Source: a virus
Strand: one strand, 5' to 3'
Length of the DNA: 64,000 nucleotides
IMG/VR virus record: IMGVR_UViG_3300032820_000001
Span: 1-64,000 of that record
Of this stretch, positions 43,401 to 51,480 are shown piece after piece. The notes under the pieces were generated by a model that was not told the origin of the DNA, ran no database searches, and saw nothing but the letters and a program-made list of their open reading frames with translations. Within the stretch, counting starts at the first letter, position 1. Every line of letters starts with the position of its first letter. Position numbers and translations under genes: made by a program.

Positions 43401-43922
43401 TTTCTCCAACATTTCGAAGTCGATGCGAGGATAGCGATAGAAGTTTTTGGGAGTGTAAGATTCCGAAACCATCTTGAAAAGATTGTTCAGCCCCTTCTGA
43501 TTACGAACCAGCAGAATAAGATGACTACGCCGAGACAGAATATCTTTAACAGCACTTTTGCTTGCTGCTTCATCTTCGACTGTCGTTCCGGTAGCCTCTC
43601 CATCACTCTTGGCCCTCTTCTTATCTAGTTCGGCCAATTGCTTTTCTTCGCGCCACTCTGGTAAAGAGGGTACAAAATATGCTTCACACCCATAGATCGG
43701 CTTAAAATCCTTACCACTCGCCTGCATTTCCTTCGCGTGGAGTACCTGATACGCGAGGCCATTCATGTTCCCATGATCGGTGAGCGCCAATGCATCCATA
43801 CCATTTTGATAGGCTGAGTCCATGTGTTCTTGTGGATAACCAAGTGCATCGAATGGCGAACCTGCCACACTGTGGGCATGCAGCCCGACGTACTTTACTT
43901 TTGAATTTTCTCGTTCGGTCAT
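40458..43922 (-). CDS. dnaE: DNA polymerase III alpha subunit, DnaE type
   Basis: The 1154-residue product is as long as cellular DnaE. The PHP domain starts VGLHAHSVAGSPFDALGY and has ALTDHGNMNG and GCEAYFVP with the metal-binding His and Glu. Palm motifs are YPDIDYDVADP (near 480) and FIKFDILGLASLRM (near 645), with the catalytic aspartates. A C-terminal OB-like segment (VTARKTKNDKTYWVIEVVDE) is present. It synthesises DNA and has no visible partner clamp loader. DnaE polymerases are rare in T4-like phages, which normally carry a family B polymerase. It is translated from within the SH3-like gene cluster end at 43926. Confidence 0.95.
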   Translation of the reverse strand: MTERENSKVKYVGLHAHSVAGSPFDALGYPQEHMDSAYQNGMDALALTDHGNMNGLAYQVLHAKEMQASGKDFKPIYGCEAYFVPSLPEWREEKQLAELDKKRAKSDGEATGTTVEDEAASKSAVKDILSRRSHLILLVRNQKGLNNLFKMVSESYTPKNFYRYPRIDFEMLEKYGEGIIVASACMGGVFAGDYWANRGEGEDAVFAAMRKTASRFKEIFGDNFYGEVQWNAIPDQHAINKFVIKVCAEFDIQLVSTSDSHYPDKKSWKDRELYRKLGWLRKGLAEATLPDTIDETRCELYPKNGDEMLEAYRKYSQPDNWSYREKDTPLFPKGVEYDEKLILDSIERTYEIAHEKIESFFPDNTVRLPDFVVPEGMTADDALMGFTRDGLAKRGLTGKKNYEERIEQEFDVISSRGFSKYFLTMRAISDKAQEAQLVGAGRGSAAGSLIAYCLNITQIDPIKYNLQFERFLRKDTVDYPDIDYDVADPMELKDMFIKEWGDNVVVPISNWNTLQLRSLIKDISKFYNIDFAEANGVTSKMIHEATPRAKEANGIAAGVYAPTFEEVLEYSDSLKAFLNKYPQVKTHVLRIFGSTRSCSRHAGGILVGENLDHHMPLISSGGVRQTPWSEGQNVRHLEPMGFIKFDILGLASLRMIEGAIRHILIRKHDIPEPTFAQVKAYYEKHLHPDTIDFDDQKVWKNIFQKGKWAGVFQFTQDGAQKFCKDTKPTSLADLSAITAIYRPGPLSAGVAKRYAKAIKNPEEIEYGHPVIKECLEETYGFIIFQEQLALLAHKLGRDISLDEGNALRKLLTKKGTGKGAKELEKIRLKFVDGCVDKGITEQQAMELWEKMEFFSGYGFNASHAVSYATLSYQCAHLLNYYPVEWMAAFLDKEPEGRKEAAINVAKSLGFGIEKLNVNTSGRVWEISDDGHALIQPLTSIKGLGESAIEQIFNGRPFHKIEDFLFNEDMVYSKLNKKALDVLVRSQALNCLMDDRFTGLKHYWSAVAVERPRKEKDLEDNIEMYAPEGDFAIEEKIEYLASLTGVFPIHLVVDEPIQQRLKEYCVPAISDYDPDLNLVWFVPRKVTARKTKNDKTYWVIEVVDENSVLTHIKCWGVKEHRDRIQINRPYMAKLDFSEQWGFSTRSIYHNFRVLG

Positions 43923-43925
43923 AAT

Positions 43926-44159
43926 CTATCCTAGCTTCCTTAAGTGATAGTGTGCAATACTGAGGCGTTGGCCGCCTACATAAATCATAGCGGAATCCCA
44001 CAACTTATCAGCGCCTAATACAATTCCGATTTCTCGATCTGGTTGGCGTGAGTAATCCAGAGGAGTAACTATCTCCACTAAATCTCCACGCTCAAGTGTC
44101 AGCCCCGACCAGTCGGTAAGATCTTTGAGCCATTCGCTTTTGAAATGTGACAACTCCAT
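43926..44159 (-). CDS. GDLV-family protein in the replication block
   Basis: The 77-residue product has RGDLVEIVTPL near residue 24 after a helical start (MELSHFKSEWLKDLTDWSG), then EIGIVLGADK near 43, MIYVGGQRL and HLRKLG at the end. Its start shares 68 bases with the end of the gene upstream. It is the only family copy inside the replication genes and lies just before dnaE, so it could be linked to the polymerase. Confidence 0.7.
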   Translation of the reverse strand: MELSHFKSEWLKDLTDWSGLTLERGDLVEIVTPLDYSRQPDREIGIVLGADKLWDSAMIYVGGQRLSIAHYHLRKLG

Positions 44160-44988
44160 TCGCTGCTTCCTTGTGTTTCTCTACTTGGTCTTCTGAGCCA
44201 AGGTAGTTCTTATAATTTTCCCAAGTGTCAATCTGGTGATACCAAGGGACTGAAATTTGTTTCGGCTCATCCATTATAACAGATTTAAAAATCTCGTCAA
44301 GTCCTGTTTTGTATTTTCTTACTTCCCGCCGGGCATAGACAAACACATCGCGGTCGAAAGTGAAGGCGGTGTGCAACCCATCGGCCACTGACTTGTCGTC
44401 GTGGGTAATTATATAAGAGCTATCGGAGCGCAGCATGTGGCGCTTCGTTCGTAGAACATCCGCATCATAAATTCCGTAGGGGAAAGAAACAAAGTATTTA
44501 TCAGGGATCACCCACTTGGATACTCGGAAGGACATCCGAAAGGAGGTGATGGCTCCGACCAGTGCGCTCCAGCCCAAACTCTCTCTGCGCTCAAAGTCAA
44601 TTGGTTTGAGCTTCACATAGTAGATGGGGATGCGCCTAATGTGATCCTTCATCTTTGAGCGGGGGTTGCCAGCTATCCTGTCAATCTCAACGGGATCGAA
44701 GATCCAATCCCCCAAGCGATGGCGGATGAGCGGGGTGGTGCCTTCTTTGCATACAATCCAAATGGTGGAGACGCCAGCACAGGCACACTCGTACACCGCA
44801 TGCTCAACTGCTAGATAGTCCTGGCCGACAGGCATCAATGAATCGTGCCATGGCATGTTGAAGTCTAGCTTCGCGCCAGTGACAGGAACGACACCAGCAA
44901 GGTGAAAGTCGCCAACTGCATACTTTCCCTTCTTAGACTTCCGCTTGTCGCGAAGGATTCTGACTCCCTCTAATTTTTCCTCTTCCAT
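44092..44988 (-). CDS. Nucleotidyltransferase-like protein
   Basis: The 298-residue product starts with a basic region and then FHLAGVVPVTGAKLDF, PWHDSLMPVGQ and HAVYECACAGVSTIWIVCKE (about residues 28-85). This order of a phosphate-loop-like start, helix and strand recalls sugar-nucleotidyltransferases. T4-like marine phages often carry such a gene of unknown use. The C-terminal half has no clear motif. AGGAAG precedes the ATG and a strong promoter lies 26 bases ahead. Substrate unknown. Confidence 0.58.
   Translation of the reverse strand: MEEEKLEGVRILRDKRKSKKGKYAVGDFHLAGVVPVTGAKLDFNMPWHDSLMPVGQDYLAVEHAVYECACAGVSTIWIVCKEGTTPLIRHRLGDWIFDPVEIDRIAGNPRSKMKDHIRRIPIYYVKLKPIDFERRESLGWSALVGAITSFRMSFRVSKWVIPDKYFVSFPYGIYDADVLRTKRHMLRSDSSYIITHDDKSVADGLHTAFTFDRDVFVYARREVRKYKTGLDEIFKSVIMDEPKQISVPWYHQIDTWENYKNYLGSEDQVEKHKEAANGVVTFQKRMAQRSYRLVGADT
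44273..44300 (-). promoter_or_regulatory. Possible internal promoter within the nucleotidyltransferase-like gene
   Basis: TTGACG (44295-44300) and TATAAT (44273-44278) are 16 bases apart on the minus strand, with AGATTTTTAAATCT as a palindrome between them. It lies in coding sequence and would feed the GDLV gene and dnaE. Both may be chance; the spacing and the palindrome make it worth listing. Confidence 0.5.
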
Positions 44989-45785
44989 TTGGACTTCCTA
45001 AAAAATTGTTCTAGATATTTAGTATAACGCAATGGGTCATCATTGTCAAGATCATTTATGAATTTAATTGTATCTGTATCGTCATATTTGTTCTTGTGAA
45101 GAATGTGGGTTTCCCTGAGAATTGTTTCTATCTTCAGGGAAAGGTATGCTGGTTTGCCAGTGGTGGCTTGTGTACCATTCTTCGACCCTTTCATTCCTGC
45201 GTTCTTCATCATCTCCCTCGACTTCAGCAGAACATATGATTCCGAGTAATTGATATTTTTTAATTGGGGCGCCGTCATAATTGAGAGGGCACACGCATCT
45301 TTGCGAGTGTTCCGCTGGCCGGTGATGCGGAGGTTGGGGTAGAATAAAATCTTTTTCACGAAGTCGCTGTCCTCATCTTCAATGTAATCATACGGATGAT
45401 TCCCTCCACGATATACATTGATCCAATCCAACACCAAATATTCTTTCTTGGCCTCGTGGATCGGCGCGGGTAATCCCTCAACGCCCAGATCGTCGATGAG
45501 GTGCAGAGTATCATAAGAGAACGTCACCATCCTAGAATTTTTTGTGAAACACTTTATCTCTTGCGCCTCTTGGTCGACACGCATGGAGACAATTTTATCG
45601 GACATTGGGAGCTGGCCAGCGAGTGACAAGACAAACGACAAATGTTCCCACTTAGCGACGCAGTTAGAGCGAAAGAAGTGGGGTTGTTGGGGGATACATA
45701 GAACGGGATGCCCCGTAGCATACGCAAAAGAAAGGGCCTCTAACGAGCCCCCTACCACTATGTTTTTATATGTGAGGTTTTTCAA
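44970..45785 (-). CDS. FAD/NAD(P)-binding-like protein
   Basis: The 271-residue product starts with LTYKNIVVGGSLEALSFAYA, a Rossmann-type nucleotide-binding beginning (V-x-G-G-x-x-E-A), similar to conserved marine phage proteins of unknown role. Middle and end have helices and basic patches (KLFRKSKWKRKN-like end). It might be an oxidoreductase or a nucleotide-binding regulator. It overlaps the nucleotidyltransferase-like gene by 19 bases. Confidence 0.55.
   Translation of the reverse strand: MKNLTYKNIVVGGSLEALSFAYATGHPVLCIPQQPHFFRSNCVAKWEHLSFVLSLAGQLPMSDKIVSMRVDQEAQEIKCFTKNSRMVTFSYDTLHLIDDLGVEGLPAPIHEAKKEYLVLDWINVYRGGNHPYDYIEDEDSDFVKKILFYPNLRITGQRNTRKDACALSIMTAPQLKNINYSESYVLLKSREMMKNAGMKGSKNGTQATTGKPAYLSLKIETILRETHILHKNKYDDTDTIKFINDLDNDDPLRYTKYLEQFFRKSKWKRKN
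45021..45049 (-). promoter_or_regulatory. Sigma70 promoter in the end of a coding region
   Basis: TTGACA (45044-45049) and TATACT (45021-45026) are 17 bases apart on the minus strand, in the last codons of the gene at 44970-45785. Expected start is near 45014, 26 bases before the ATG of the nucleotidyltransferase-like gene, with AGGAAG in the leader. Confidence 0.7.
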
Positions 45786-46048
45786 AACAAACTCATCTTT
45801 CTGAGGAGTGGATCGATTAGCTCAAACAAAATTCTCCAGAACCCAACAAAGAAATTTATGCCCACATCAATTAAAGACCCGAAGGAATCTATCACTCCGG
45901 TGAGTGCGTTATAAATTAGATCAGTGGTGTTGGGGTTGAACCCGATCATGCAGAGAAGTACAGCTGGAAAACATATGGTTGCCAGGAATAGAAAGACCCT
46001 CCAAAGGCGAAAGGCCAGTGAGGAAATATTTCTCGATGTTGAACCCAT
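45782..46048 (-). CDS. Membrane protein
   Basis: The 88-residue product has two hydrophobic segments (VFLFLATICFPAVLLCMIGF and VIDSFGSLIDVGINFFVGFW). The start (MGSTSRNISSLAFRLWR) is basic, so it likely faces the cytoplasm. Start is the ATG at 46048; a longer frame to 46078 crosses the hairpin. It may be a holin-type or host-membrane factor, but no lysis gene is near. Confidence 0.58.
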   Translation of the reverse strand: MGSTSRNISSLAFRLWRVFLFLATICFPAVLLCMIGFNPNTTDLIYNALTGVIDSFGSLIDVGINFFVGFWRILFELIDPLLRKMSLF

Positions 46049-46076
46049 AGTCGGTCTAGCAAATCTCGCAAAACCC

Positions 46077-46095
46077 AATTCGTTTAGAACGAATT
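46077..46095 (-). terminator. Perfect 8-bp hairpin after the GroES-like gene
   Basis: AATTCGTT (46077-46084) and AACGAATT (46088-46095) form a perfect stem with a TAG loop, 12 bases after the GroES-like stop on the minus strand. GGGTTTTG follows. The weak T-run makes a transcription terminator only likely, or it may be an mRNA stability element. Confidence 0.5.
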
Positions 46096-46106
46096 CTCCT
46101 ACGCTA

Positions 46107-46385
46107 TTAGAGTTTTACTTCACACAACACATAATTTGCTTGAAGTAAATAGTGAGTAACTCCGTCAAGAGAAACTTCCCTCACCATATTCGGCTCTGCA
46201 ATCACCAGGGAGCCTTCGGAGATCTCGCTTTTAACGGACTCATGAACACTCAAGACCCTGGCAATTACATAATCTTTCTTCTTCTGGTAGTCGATTGGCA
46301 GGAGAACGTGGGGCCTCGATTCGGGCTCCTCATTCTCCTCCACCAACTCTACCAGAAGATGTTTGTTCTTGGGGAAAATTTTCAT
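46107..46385 (-). CDS. GroES/gp31-like co-chaperonin
   Basis: The 92-residue product has the GroES plan: MKIFPKNKHLLVELVEENEE at the start, a flexible Pro/Glu-rich mobile-loop-like region (EPESRPHVLLPIDYQ), ARVLSVHESVKS, GSLVIAEPN and TEYVLCEVKL-like end with YLLQANYVLCEV. Only the overall order supports this reading, as the family is divergent in phages. It would cap the phage GroEL. A four-base overlap-like contact with the next gene points to one transcript. Confidence 0.72.
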   Translation of the reverse strand: MKIFPKNKHLLVELVEENEEPESRPHVLLPIDYQKKKDYVIARVLSVHESVKSEISEGSLVIAEPNMVREVSLDGVTHYLLQANYVLCEVKL

Positions 46386-46654
46386 TAAACGCCCCGACCA
46401 ACAGTCTCGTAGAAGTCCATCAACTGATCTAAGTCCACATCGTCCTTGATCATCTTATAGGCTTTCATGGCCATCTTCACTTCTTCTTTACTGAGCCATC
46501 CGTTCTCAACGTAATTTTGCTTGAGAGCTTTCTTCTGCTCCTTGAAGGGCTCGATAGCTTCCTCGATGGTGGCCACCGACTTAATATAATCGACGATGCG
46601 ATCTTCCTTTTTAACTTCTGCTTCTTGGTTTGTATTATCAATAGCTAATTTCAT
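46385..46654 (-). CDS. Conserved hypothetical protein of T4-like marine phages
   Basis: The 89-residue helical product contains EQKKALKQNYVENGWLSKEE and MAMKAYKMIKDDVDLDQLMD. Such a pattern occurs in marine T4-like phages next to nucleotide and chaperonin genes. It has no catalytic motif. It overlaps the GroES-like gene by one base and is directly after the ribonucleotide reductase gene. Confidence 0.6.
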   Translation of the reverse strand: MKLAIDNTNQEAEVKKEDRIVDYIKSVATIEEAIEPFKEQKKALKQNYVENGWLSKEEVKMAMKAYKMIKDDVDLDQLMDFYETVGRGV

Positions 46655-46665
46655 TTCTTTCTCCT

Positions 46666-49086
46666 TTAGCCGCACTTAGCGAACCCACAATGGGTACAAG
46701 TGACACACCCGTCCTGATAGACCAGACCATCTGATCCGCAGCTTGGGCACATTTTATCTGTGGCTTTTTCGCCATCAGCAATGCATTTTTTCAACACCCT
46801 TGACACTACCTTGTTGAAGGATGTGAAGTCGGTATCTTGATCTTTCTGCATCTGCTCCACAACAAACTTCACGCTTGCACCGTGGCGCAGAGAGAGTGAG
46901 ATCATACGAGTCATAATCGCATTATTAGGATTATCAAACATACTCACGATATCGTTCACAACCATCTCGTCTTCCTCTGTTTCTCCCAAGACCAAATCAT
47001 AAATTGATCTGGTTGTCTTGCGAGGGTGTTTGGTTATTGTACCATAGTTATATTTTTTTGGCAAGGTAATTTTTGAGGAAAGACCTGCAAACAACTCATA
47101 AGGTTTTCCATCCAAAAGCCCCAAAAGAACAACCCAGCCCTCTCCCTGAATTGTGGGGCGGTGGATTTCACACTTCATAACTTCTGGTCGGCATGCGGCG
47201 TCTCTCTGCGGGAAGGAAGTATCCTCCTCTGATGCTGAGACCAGTACGCCAGTTCGTGAGCCATCAACGTAGACTGTAATTCCTTTGAGGCCGCGCTTCC
47301 AGCCCTCCTTGTATAGTTCACCCACCACTTTGGGCGGTGTTCCTTTTGGGAGGTTGATGGTTGAAGAGATGGCGTGGTCAATGTGCTTCTGGATGGTCTC
47401 TTGAATCTTAACTCGTCTCATCCAATCAATTTGATCTGACTCCACGAAGAAGGCTGGGAGCTTGCTGCCTCTCCCCTTACCGACAATACTCAAGTAGTCT
47501 TGAATGTTTTTATGAAACACCTTATATTCCTGCCATTTATCTCCCACATCGTCAACGAAATCTACTTTAGTTTTGGTGTCGTTGTGGCTAATCTTGCGGC
47601 GGCGTATATAAAAATTACGGAACACGGGCTCTAACCCAGAACTGGTCTGGCTCATAATGGAGACTGAGCCTGTGGGTGCATTCGTAAGGATGGAGATATT
47701 TCTCCTGCCATATTTTTTTATAAGCCTTCGAATGTTTTGGGGTAGCGATTTGATAAAGGCGTTGTTCTTCTCAGTTTCCCAATTAAAGTCAGGGAATGCG
47801 CCGCGCTCTTTTGCCAAGTTGCATGACTCGCGGTAAGCCTCAACCTTCAAAGTCTCATATATCTTGTCGATGATCTCAATGGCCTTGTCGCTATCATAAC
47901 GCAAGCGGAGGGAGGCAAGGGCATCTGCTAGGCCATGGGTTCCTAGTCCAGTTCGTCGCCCCCCTTCGGCTGCCTTACGGAGCTTCATCCACAATACCTG
48001 CTCATCGGAAGTATCGCACGACTCCATAATTGCCATAATCTTTTCTATCTCCAACTCCACCAGATCATCGGAGAGCCGCATGGCAGTCCGTACCGTGTTC
48101 CCAAAGTCATCGAAGTCAAAAGATGCTTGTTTCGTGAAGGGGTCACTCACAAAGTTTTTAAGGTTCACTGAAATCAGACGGCAGCTATCATAAGCGGAGA
48201 GGGGAATCTCAGCGCAAGGGTTGGTGCAGATGGTTTTGTAGGCATCATATTCGTGAGCTGGTAGGTTCTTCGTGATGTTATCCCACATCAAGATGCCGGG
48301 TTCTGCGGTAGCGGTGGCCGACTCTACAATTTTATCCCACAACTCTTTCGCCTTAATCTCTTTTGTTATTTTGGGAGCAAGAGAGCCCACAGGAAATTGT
48401 AACATAAAGGTCTCATCGTTTTCGACGGCCTCCATAAAGCTATCGCTTATCTTGACCGATACATTTGCGCCCGTTACCTTGGTTAAGTCGCGCTTCATTG
48501 TAACAAAGCTTTCGATGTCAGGGTGGCGAATGTCCATCGTGATCATCAACGCGCCACGTCTACCGTTCTGGCCGACCATACGGCACACATAAGAATAGAA
48601 GTCAGCAAAAGACCAAGCACCTGTGGTGGTTCCTGCACTGTTGCTAACAGGGGCGCCTTCGGGTCGGAGTTCTGATATGTCTAGGCCGACGCCACAACGA
48701 CGCTTAAAGAGGTTGGCAAGATCTTTGCCTGAGTCAATGATGGATGAGATGTTATCTAATGGCGAGTCCACCACCACGCAATTTGAAAGGGAGGCATTTA
48801 CAAAATTGTTGCCGATTCCGTACATGGGTGATCCCTGGGGGACGATCTTCTTGAAACCCTTGAGGTGATCGAAGATTTGTTTCTCTGAGAGTTTCTTCTT
48901 TCCGAACTTTTCTTCTATCCGAGCGAACTCTTTGGTGAGCCTAAGATGCATATCATTCGGATTCTTCTCATGAAATTCGCCCTCCTTGTCTCGAAGAGCG
49001 TACTTTGTAATAAATACATTGGTCGCTAGATCATCACCTTCAAAATATTCTTTTGTCTCTCTCGTCACGGTATCAACTTTTGGCAT
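46666..49086 (-). CDS. nrdJ: Class II (B12-dependent) ribonucleotide reductase
   Basis: The 806-residue product has the finger-loop site CTNPCAEIPL near residue 290 (catalytic Asn, Cys, Glu), SLSNCVVVD for one of the redox Cys, NAPTGSVSIMSQTSSGLEPV and a C-terminal zinc-ribbon tail (MCPSCGSDGLVYQ, TCTHCGFAKCG). That tail is typical of adenosylcobalamin-dependent NrdJ enzymes, which need neither oxygen nor a radical-generating small subunit. It makes deoxynucleotides for phage DNA. It requires vitamin B12 from the host or medium. The ATG at 49086 has GGAGG seven bases ahead. Confidence 0.95.
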   Translation of the reverse strand: MPKVDTVTRETKEYFEGDDLATNVFITKYALRDKEGEFHEKNPNDMHLRLTKEFARIEEKFGKKKLSEKQIFDHLKGFKKIVPQGSPMYGIGNNFVNASLSNCVVVDSPLDNISSIIDSGKDLANLFKRRCGVGLDISELRPEGAPVSNSAGTTTGAWSFADFYSYVCRMVGQNGRRGALMITMDIRHPDIESFVTMKRDLTKVTGANVSVKISDSFMEAVENDETFMLQFPVGSLAPKITKEIKAKELWDKIVESATATAEPGILMWDNITKNLPAHEYDAYKTICTNPCAEIPLSAYDSCRLISVNLKNFVSDPFTKQASFDFDDFGNTVRTAMRLSDDLVELEIEKIMAIMESCDTSDEQVLWMKLRKAAEGGRRTGLGTHGLADALASLRLRYDSDKAIEIIDKIYETLKVEAYRESCNLAKERGAFPDFNWETEKNNAFIKSLPQNIRRLIKKYGRRNISILTNAPTGSVSIMSQTSSGLEPVFRNFYIRRRKISHNDTKTKVDFVDDVGDKWQEYKVFHKNIQDYLSIVGKGRGSKLPAFFVESDQIDWMRRVKIQETIQKHIDHAISSTINLPKGTPPKVVGELYKEGWKRGLKGITVYVDGSRTGVLVSASEEDTSFPQRDAACRPEVMKCEIHRPTIQGEGWVVLLGLLDGKPYELFAGLSSKITLPKKYNYGTITKHPRKTTRSIYDLVLGETEEDEMVVNDIVSMFDNPNNAIMTRMISLSLRHGASVKFVVEQMQKDQDTDFTSFNKVVSRVLKKCIADGEKATDKMCPSCGSDGLVYQDGCVTCTHCGFAKCG

Positions 49087-49108
49087 ATCGGTTCCTCCCT
49101 TTCCCATC

Positions 49109-50485
49109 TTACACCCGTTTTTTGTCTTCTTTAAATTCTTTATACTTTTCTTGCAGTTTTTCTTTTTGTTCCTTCGCCGTCACCAGTGCAATGGACGACG
49201 GTGTGTCGCCCTGATATGGCAGAACCTTCAAGTCTATATTCTTTGTATTCATGTGCATCGGGTAAACCAGTCCGTCTGGGCCGTTGCGGTTCTTGGCCAC
49301 GAACATGCGAGCTGTGTTCGACACCTTGTCATCGATGGTTCGAGAGATGGAGCAGATAAAATCTGCAACGAAACATTTATTGAAAGCTTCGCTGATCGAC
49401 TCCATGGTAATCACTTCGGCGTTGAGGCCCGAACGGTTGGTTTGGGAGGCTGTCCACAAGGGGCATTCATACTCCTGGGCAATTCCTCTCAGTTCCTCGT
49501 AGATCGATTCCAACTCATTTCTCTTTTCTTTCTGGGCAGCTACAGGTCTGAGGAGGTCTCCATAGTCCATGATGATCATATCAATTGGAACCTCCCGCTT
49601 TCGCAATTTTTCGAGATGGGCTCTCAAGGTCTGTGTCGATGCCGACTTTGTTGGGTACTCTTTAATTATAAGTCCGCCGGACATATCTTTAATCTTTTCG
49701 TAAATTTCGTCTTTGAGACCATGCAGTGCGTTAAGGCCGAAGCCTGTGATACACGCATCATATCGATTGCCGATGACCGTATCCTGCAGTTCTAGCGTGT
49801 AGTGGATGACGTTGCGGCCCTGTTTGATGGCTTGCGCTCCGAGGTGAACGAGGGCCATGGATTTCCCGGCGCCTGTCGGTGCTACAACAACGCCAAGTTC
49901 GCCCTTCCCCAAGCCGCCATGGATGATGTTATCAATTTCCTTCCACCCAGTGGTAACGGGGTTCCGAGCTTTTAATTCAAAACGCTTCTCGAAATCTAAA
50001 ATGTAATCGTAACCAAAGTCAGTGTCGGTTCCAAGCTTCAAGGCGTCGTCAAGGGTGCTTTTGATCTTCTCAAAAGAATTATCTTTCAGTAACTCAACAC
50101 TCTTAAGCATCGCCTCTTTCAGCTTTTGCTTCTTGCAGAACTCCAGAGCATGTTCTTTGACATATGCTGCATCCTTCACATCCTCTTCGTTGGTTCGAAC
50201 TCTGGCGAAGAAATCTCTGACTTGTTTCTTTACAAGTTCGTTCTCATCTTCCAGTTCAGTTCGGAGGATGGTCTCTACAATAGATTTGGTTGGGTGCGTT
50301 CCGTACTTGGTTTTGTAGGTAAAAATTTTCTCATTAAAAATTTGGAGGTACTTGGTTTCAAAAAACCCTATATCCATCACTTCGCTGATCTGATCAGAAA
50401 ACTGGCGGTCTTCCAAAACAAGCCTTGTAAGCTTTTCCTGAAAGGACTTGCCATAGTGGGCAAAACTTGCTACTTCCTTTTGCAT
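49109..50485 (-). CDS. Replicative DNA helicase, DnaB/gp41-like
   Basis: The 458-residue protein has an N-terminal domain with helices (about 1-150) and a RecA-type ATPase core. Walker A is APTGAGKSMALVHL near 203, followed by Walker B-like MIIMDYGDLLRPVA and SQTNRSGLN near 350 (sensor or finger). It would unwind DNA at the fork as a hexamer, in the manner of T4 gp41. A loader such as gp59 or a primase is not seen here. Confidence 0.92.
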   Translation of the reverse strand: MQKEVASFAHYGKSFQEKLTRLVLEDRQFSDQISEVMDIGFFETKYLQIFNEKIFTYKTKYGTHPTKSIVETILRTELEDENELVKKQVRDFFARVRTNEEDVKDAAYVKEHALEFCKKQKLKEAMLKSVELLKDNSFEKIKSTLDDALKLGTDTDFGYDYILDFEKRFELKARNPVTTGWKEIDNIIHGGLGKGELGVVVAPTGAGKSMALVHLGAQAIKQGRNVIHYTLELQDTVIGNRYDACITGFGLNALHGLKDEIYEKIKDMSGGLIIKEYPTKSASTQTLRAHLEKLRKREVPIDMIIMDYGDLLRPVAAQKEKRNELESIYEELRGIAQEYECPLWTASQTNRSGLNAEVITMESISEAFNKCFVADFICSISRTIDDKVSNTARMFVAKNRNGPDGLVYPMHMNTKNIDLKVLPYQGDTPSSIALVTAKEQKEKLQEKYKEFKEDKKRV

Positions 50486-51469
50486 TTAACCCTCTACTGA
50501 GTATCGTTTCATGAGTGAATAAAGTGTATCCCAATTACCTGCGCCGAAGCCGTCCTTGATCATCATCGTCACAACCTCAGTCTTATTAAAAGACATATCC
50601 ATCTCCTCAATGGCGCTGCGGATATACGCAAGGCTCTGGAAGGGGATGTTGGGTGAAGATAATTGCATCATATTATAATTCGTCAGGACTAGATCTTTGC
50701 TCTCTAATATCTTATCATATATTTTTGGCTTGCCAAGGTTTTTCTCACATTCCTCGAAAACATCTTGGAGCATGTACTCTTTGTTCTCCTTCAGGAAAGG
50801 GAACCGCTTGGCCACAGTCTTGAGGCCGACGCCTTCCACCCCTTTCAGGTTGTCGGACTTATCTCCCTCAAGAGCACGAGCAATGACGAAATTTATTGGG
50901 TGAATATTGTAGGTCTCAAGGAGATCTTTTTCTCGAACGACCTCTTTCTTTCCTTTTTCCCTCGGACGCCAGATGACAGTCTTATTGGTATCGCCATCGG
51001 CACCAACGCATTGGTAAAAATCTTTGTCGCTAGAAAGGATGATCTTCAGCCAATCATCAAAGTTCCCCATCTGATTTACATAGGAGATGATGTCGTCTGC
51101 CTCACACCCATCAACTCGGATCTGATGGATAGGCATTGAATTTATATAGTCGATGGTTCGTTCATATTGCCAAGAACGGTTCGCCATCTCTTGTTCTTCG
51201 GTGAGAAGATCGCGGACCATTCGATTAAGCCGCACTGGTTTGCGGCCTGCTTTATACTCTTTGACAATTTTTCTTTTGCGGATGCTGCCACCTTCGCCAT
51301 CCCAGATAACAACAATCTTGTCGGGCTTGACTTCCCTCGCAACTTTCTGTAAAGACGCTAGGAAACCTTTGCAGCCACCAATGGGATCACCGTTGGTGGA
51401 GATGCTAGGGTTAGCATTATAATTCCTCATGTAGATGTTTAAACCATCTACAATCAATAATCTTTTCAT
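50486..51469 (-). CDS. 5'-3' exonuclease, T4 RNase H/FEN type
   Basis: The 327-residue product starts LLIVDGLNIYMRNY, with metal-binding Asp, and has KIVVIWDGEGG, VDGCEADDIISYVNQ near 115, LSSDKDFYQCVG near 142 and EGDKSDNLKGVEGVGLKT near 198. These are the acidic clusters of FEN-type exonucleases. It probably removes RNA primers. It lies next to helicase and RecA genes in the order usual for T4-like phages. Confidence 0.93.
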   Translation of the reverse strand: MKRLLIVDGLNIYMRNYNANPSISTNGDPIGGCKGFLASLQKVAREVKPDKIVVIWDGEGGSIRKRKIVKEYKAGRKPVRLNRMVRDLLTEEQEMANRSWQYERTIDYINSMPIHQIRVDGCEADDIISYVNQMGNFDDWLKIILSSDKDFYQCVGADGDTNKTVIWRPREKGKKEVVREKDLLETYNIHPINFVIARALEGDKSDNLKGVEGVGLKTVAKRFPFLKENKEYMLQDVFEECEKNLGKPKIYDKILESKDLVLTNYNMMQLSSPNIPFQSLAYIRSAIEEMDMSFNKTEVVTMMIKDGFGAGNWDTLYSLMKRYSVEG

Positions 51470-51480
51470 GTGGACCTCCT

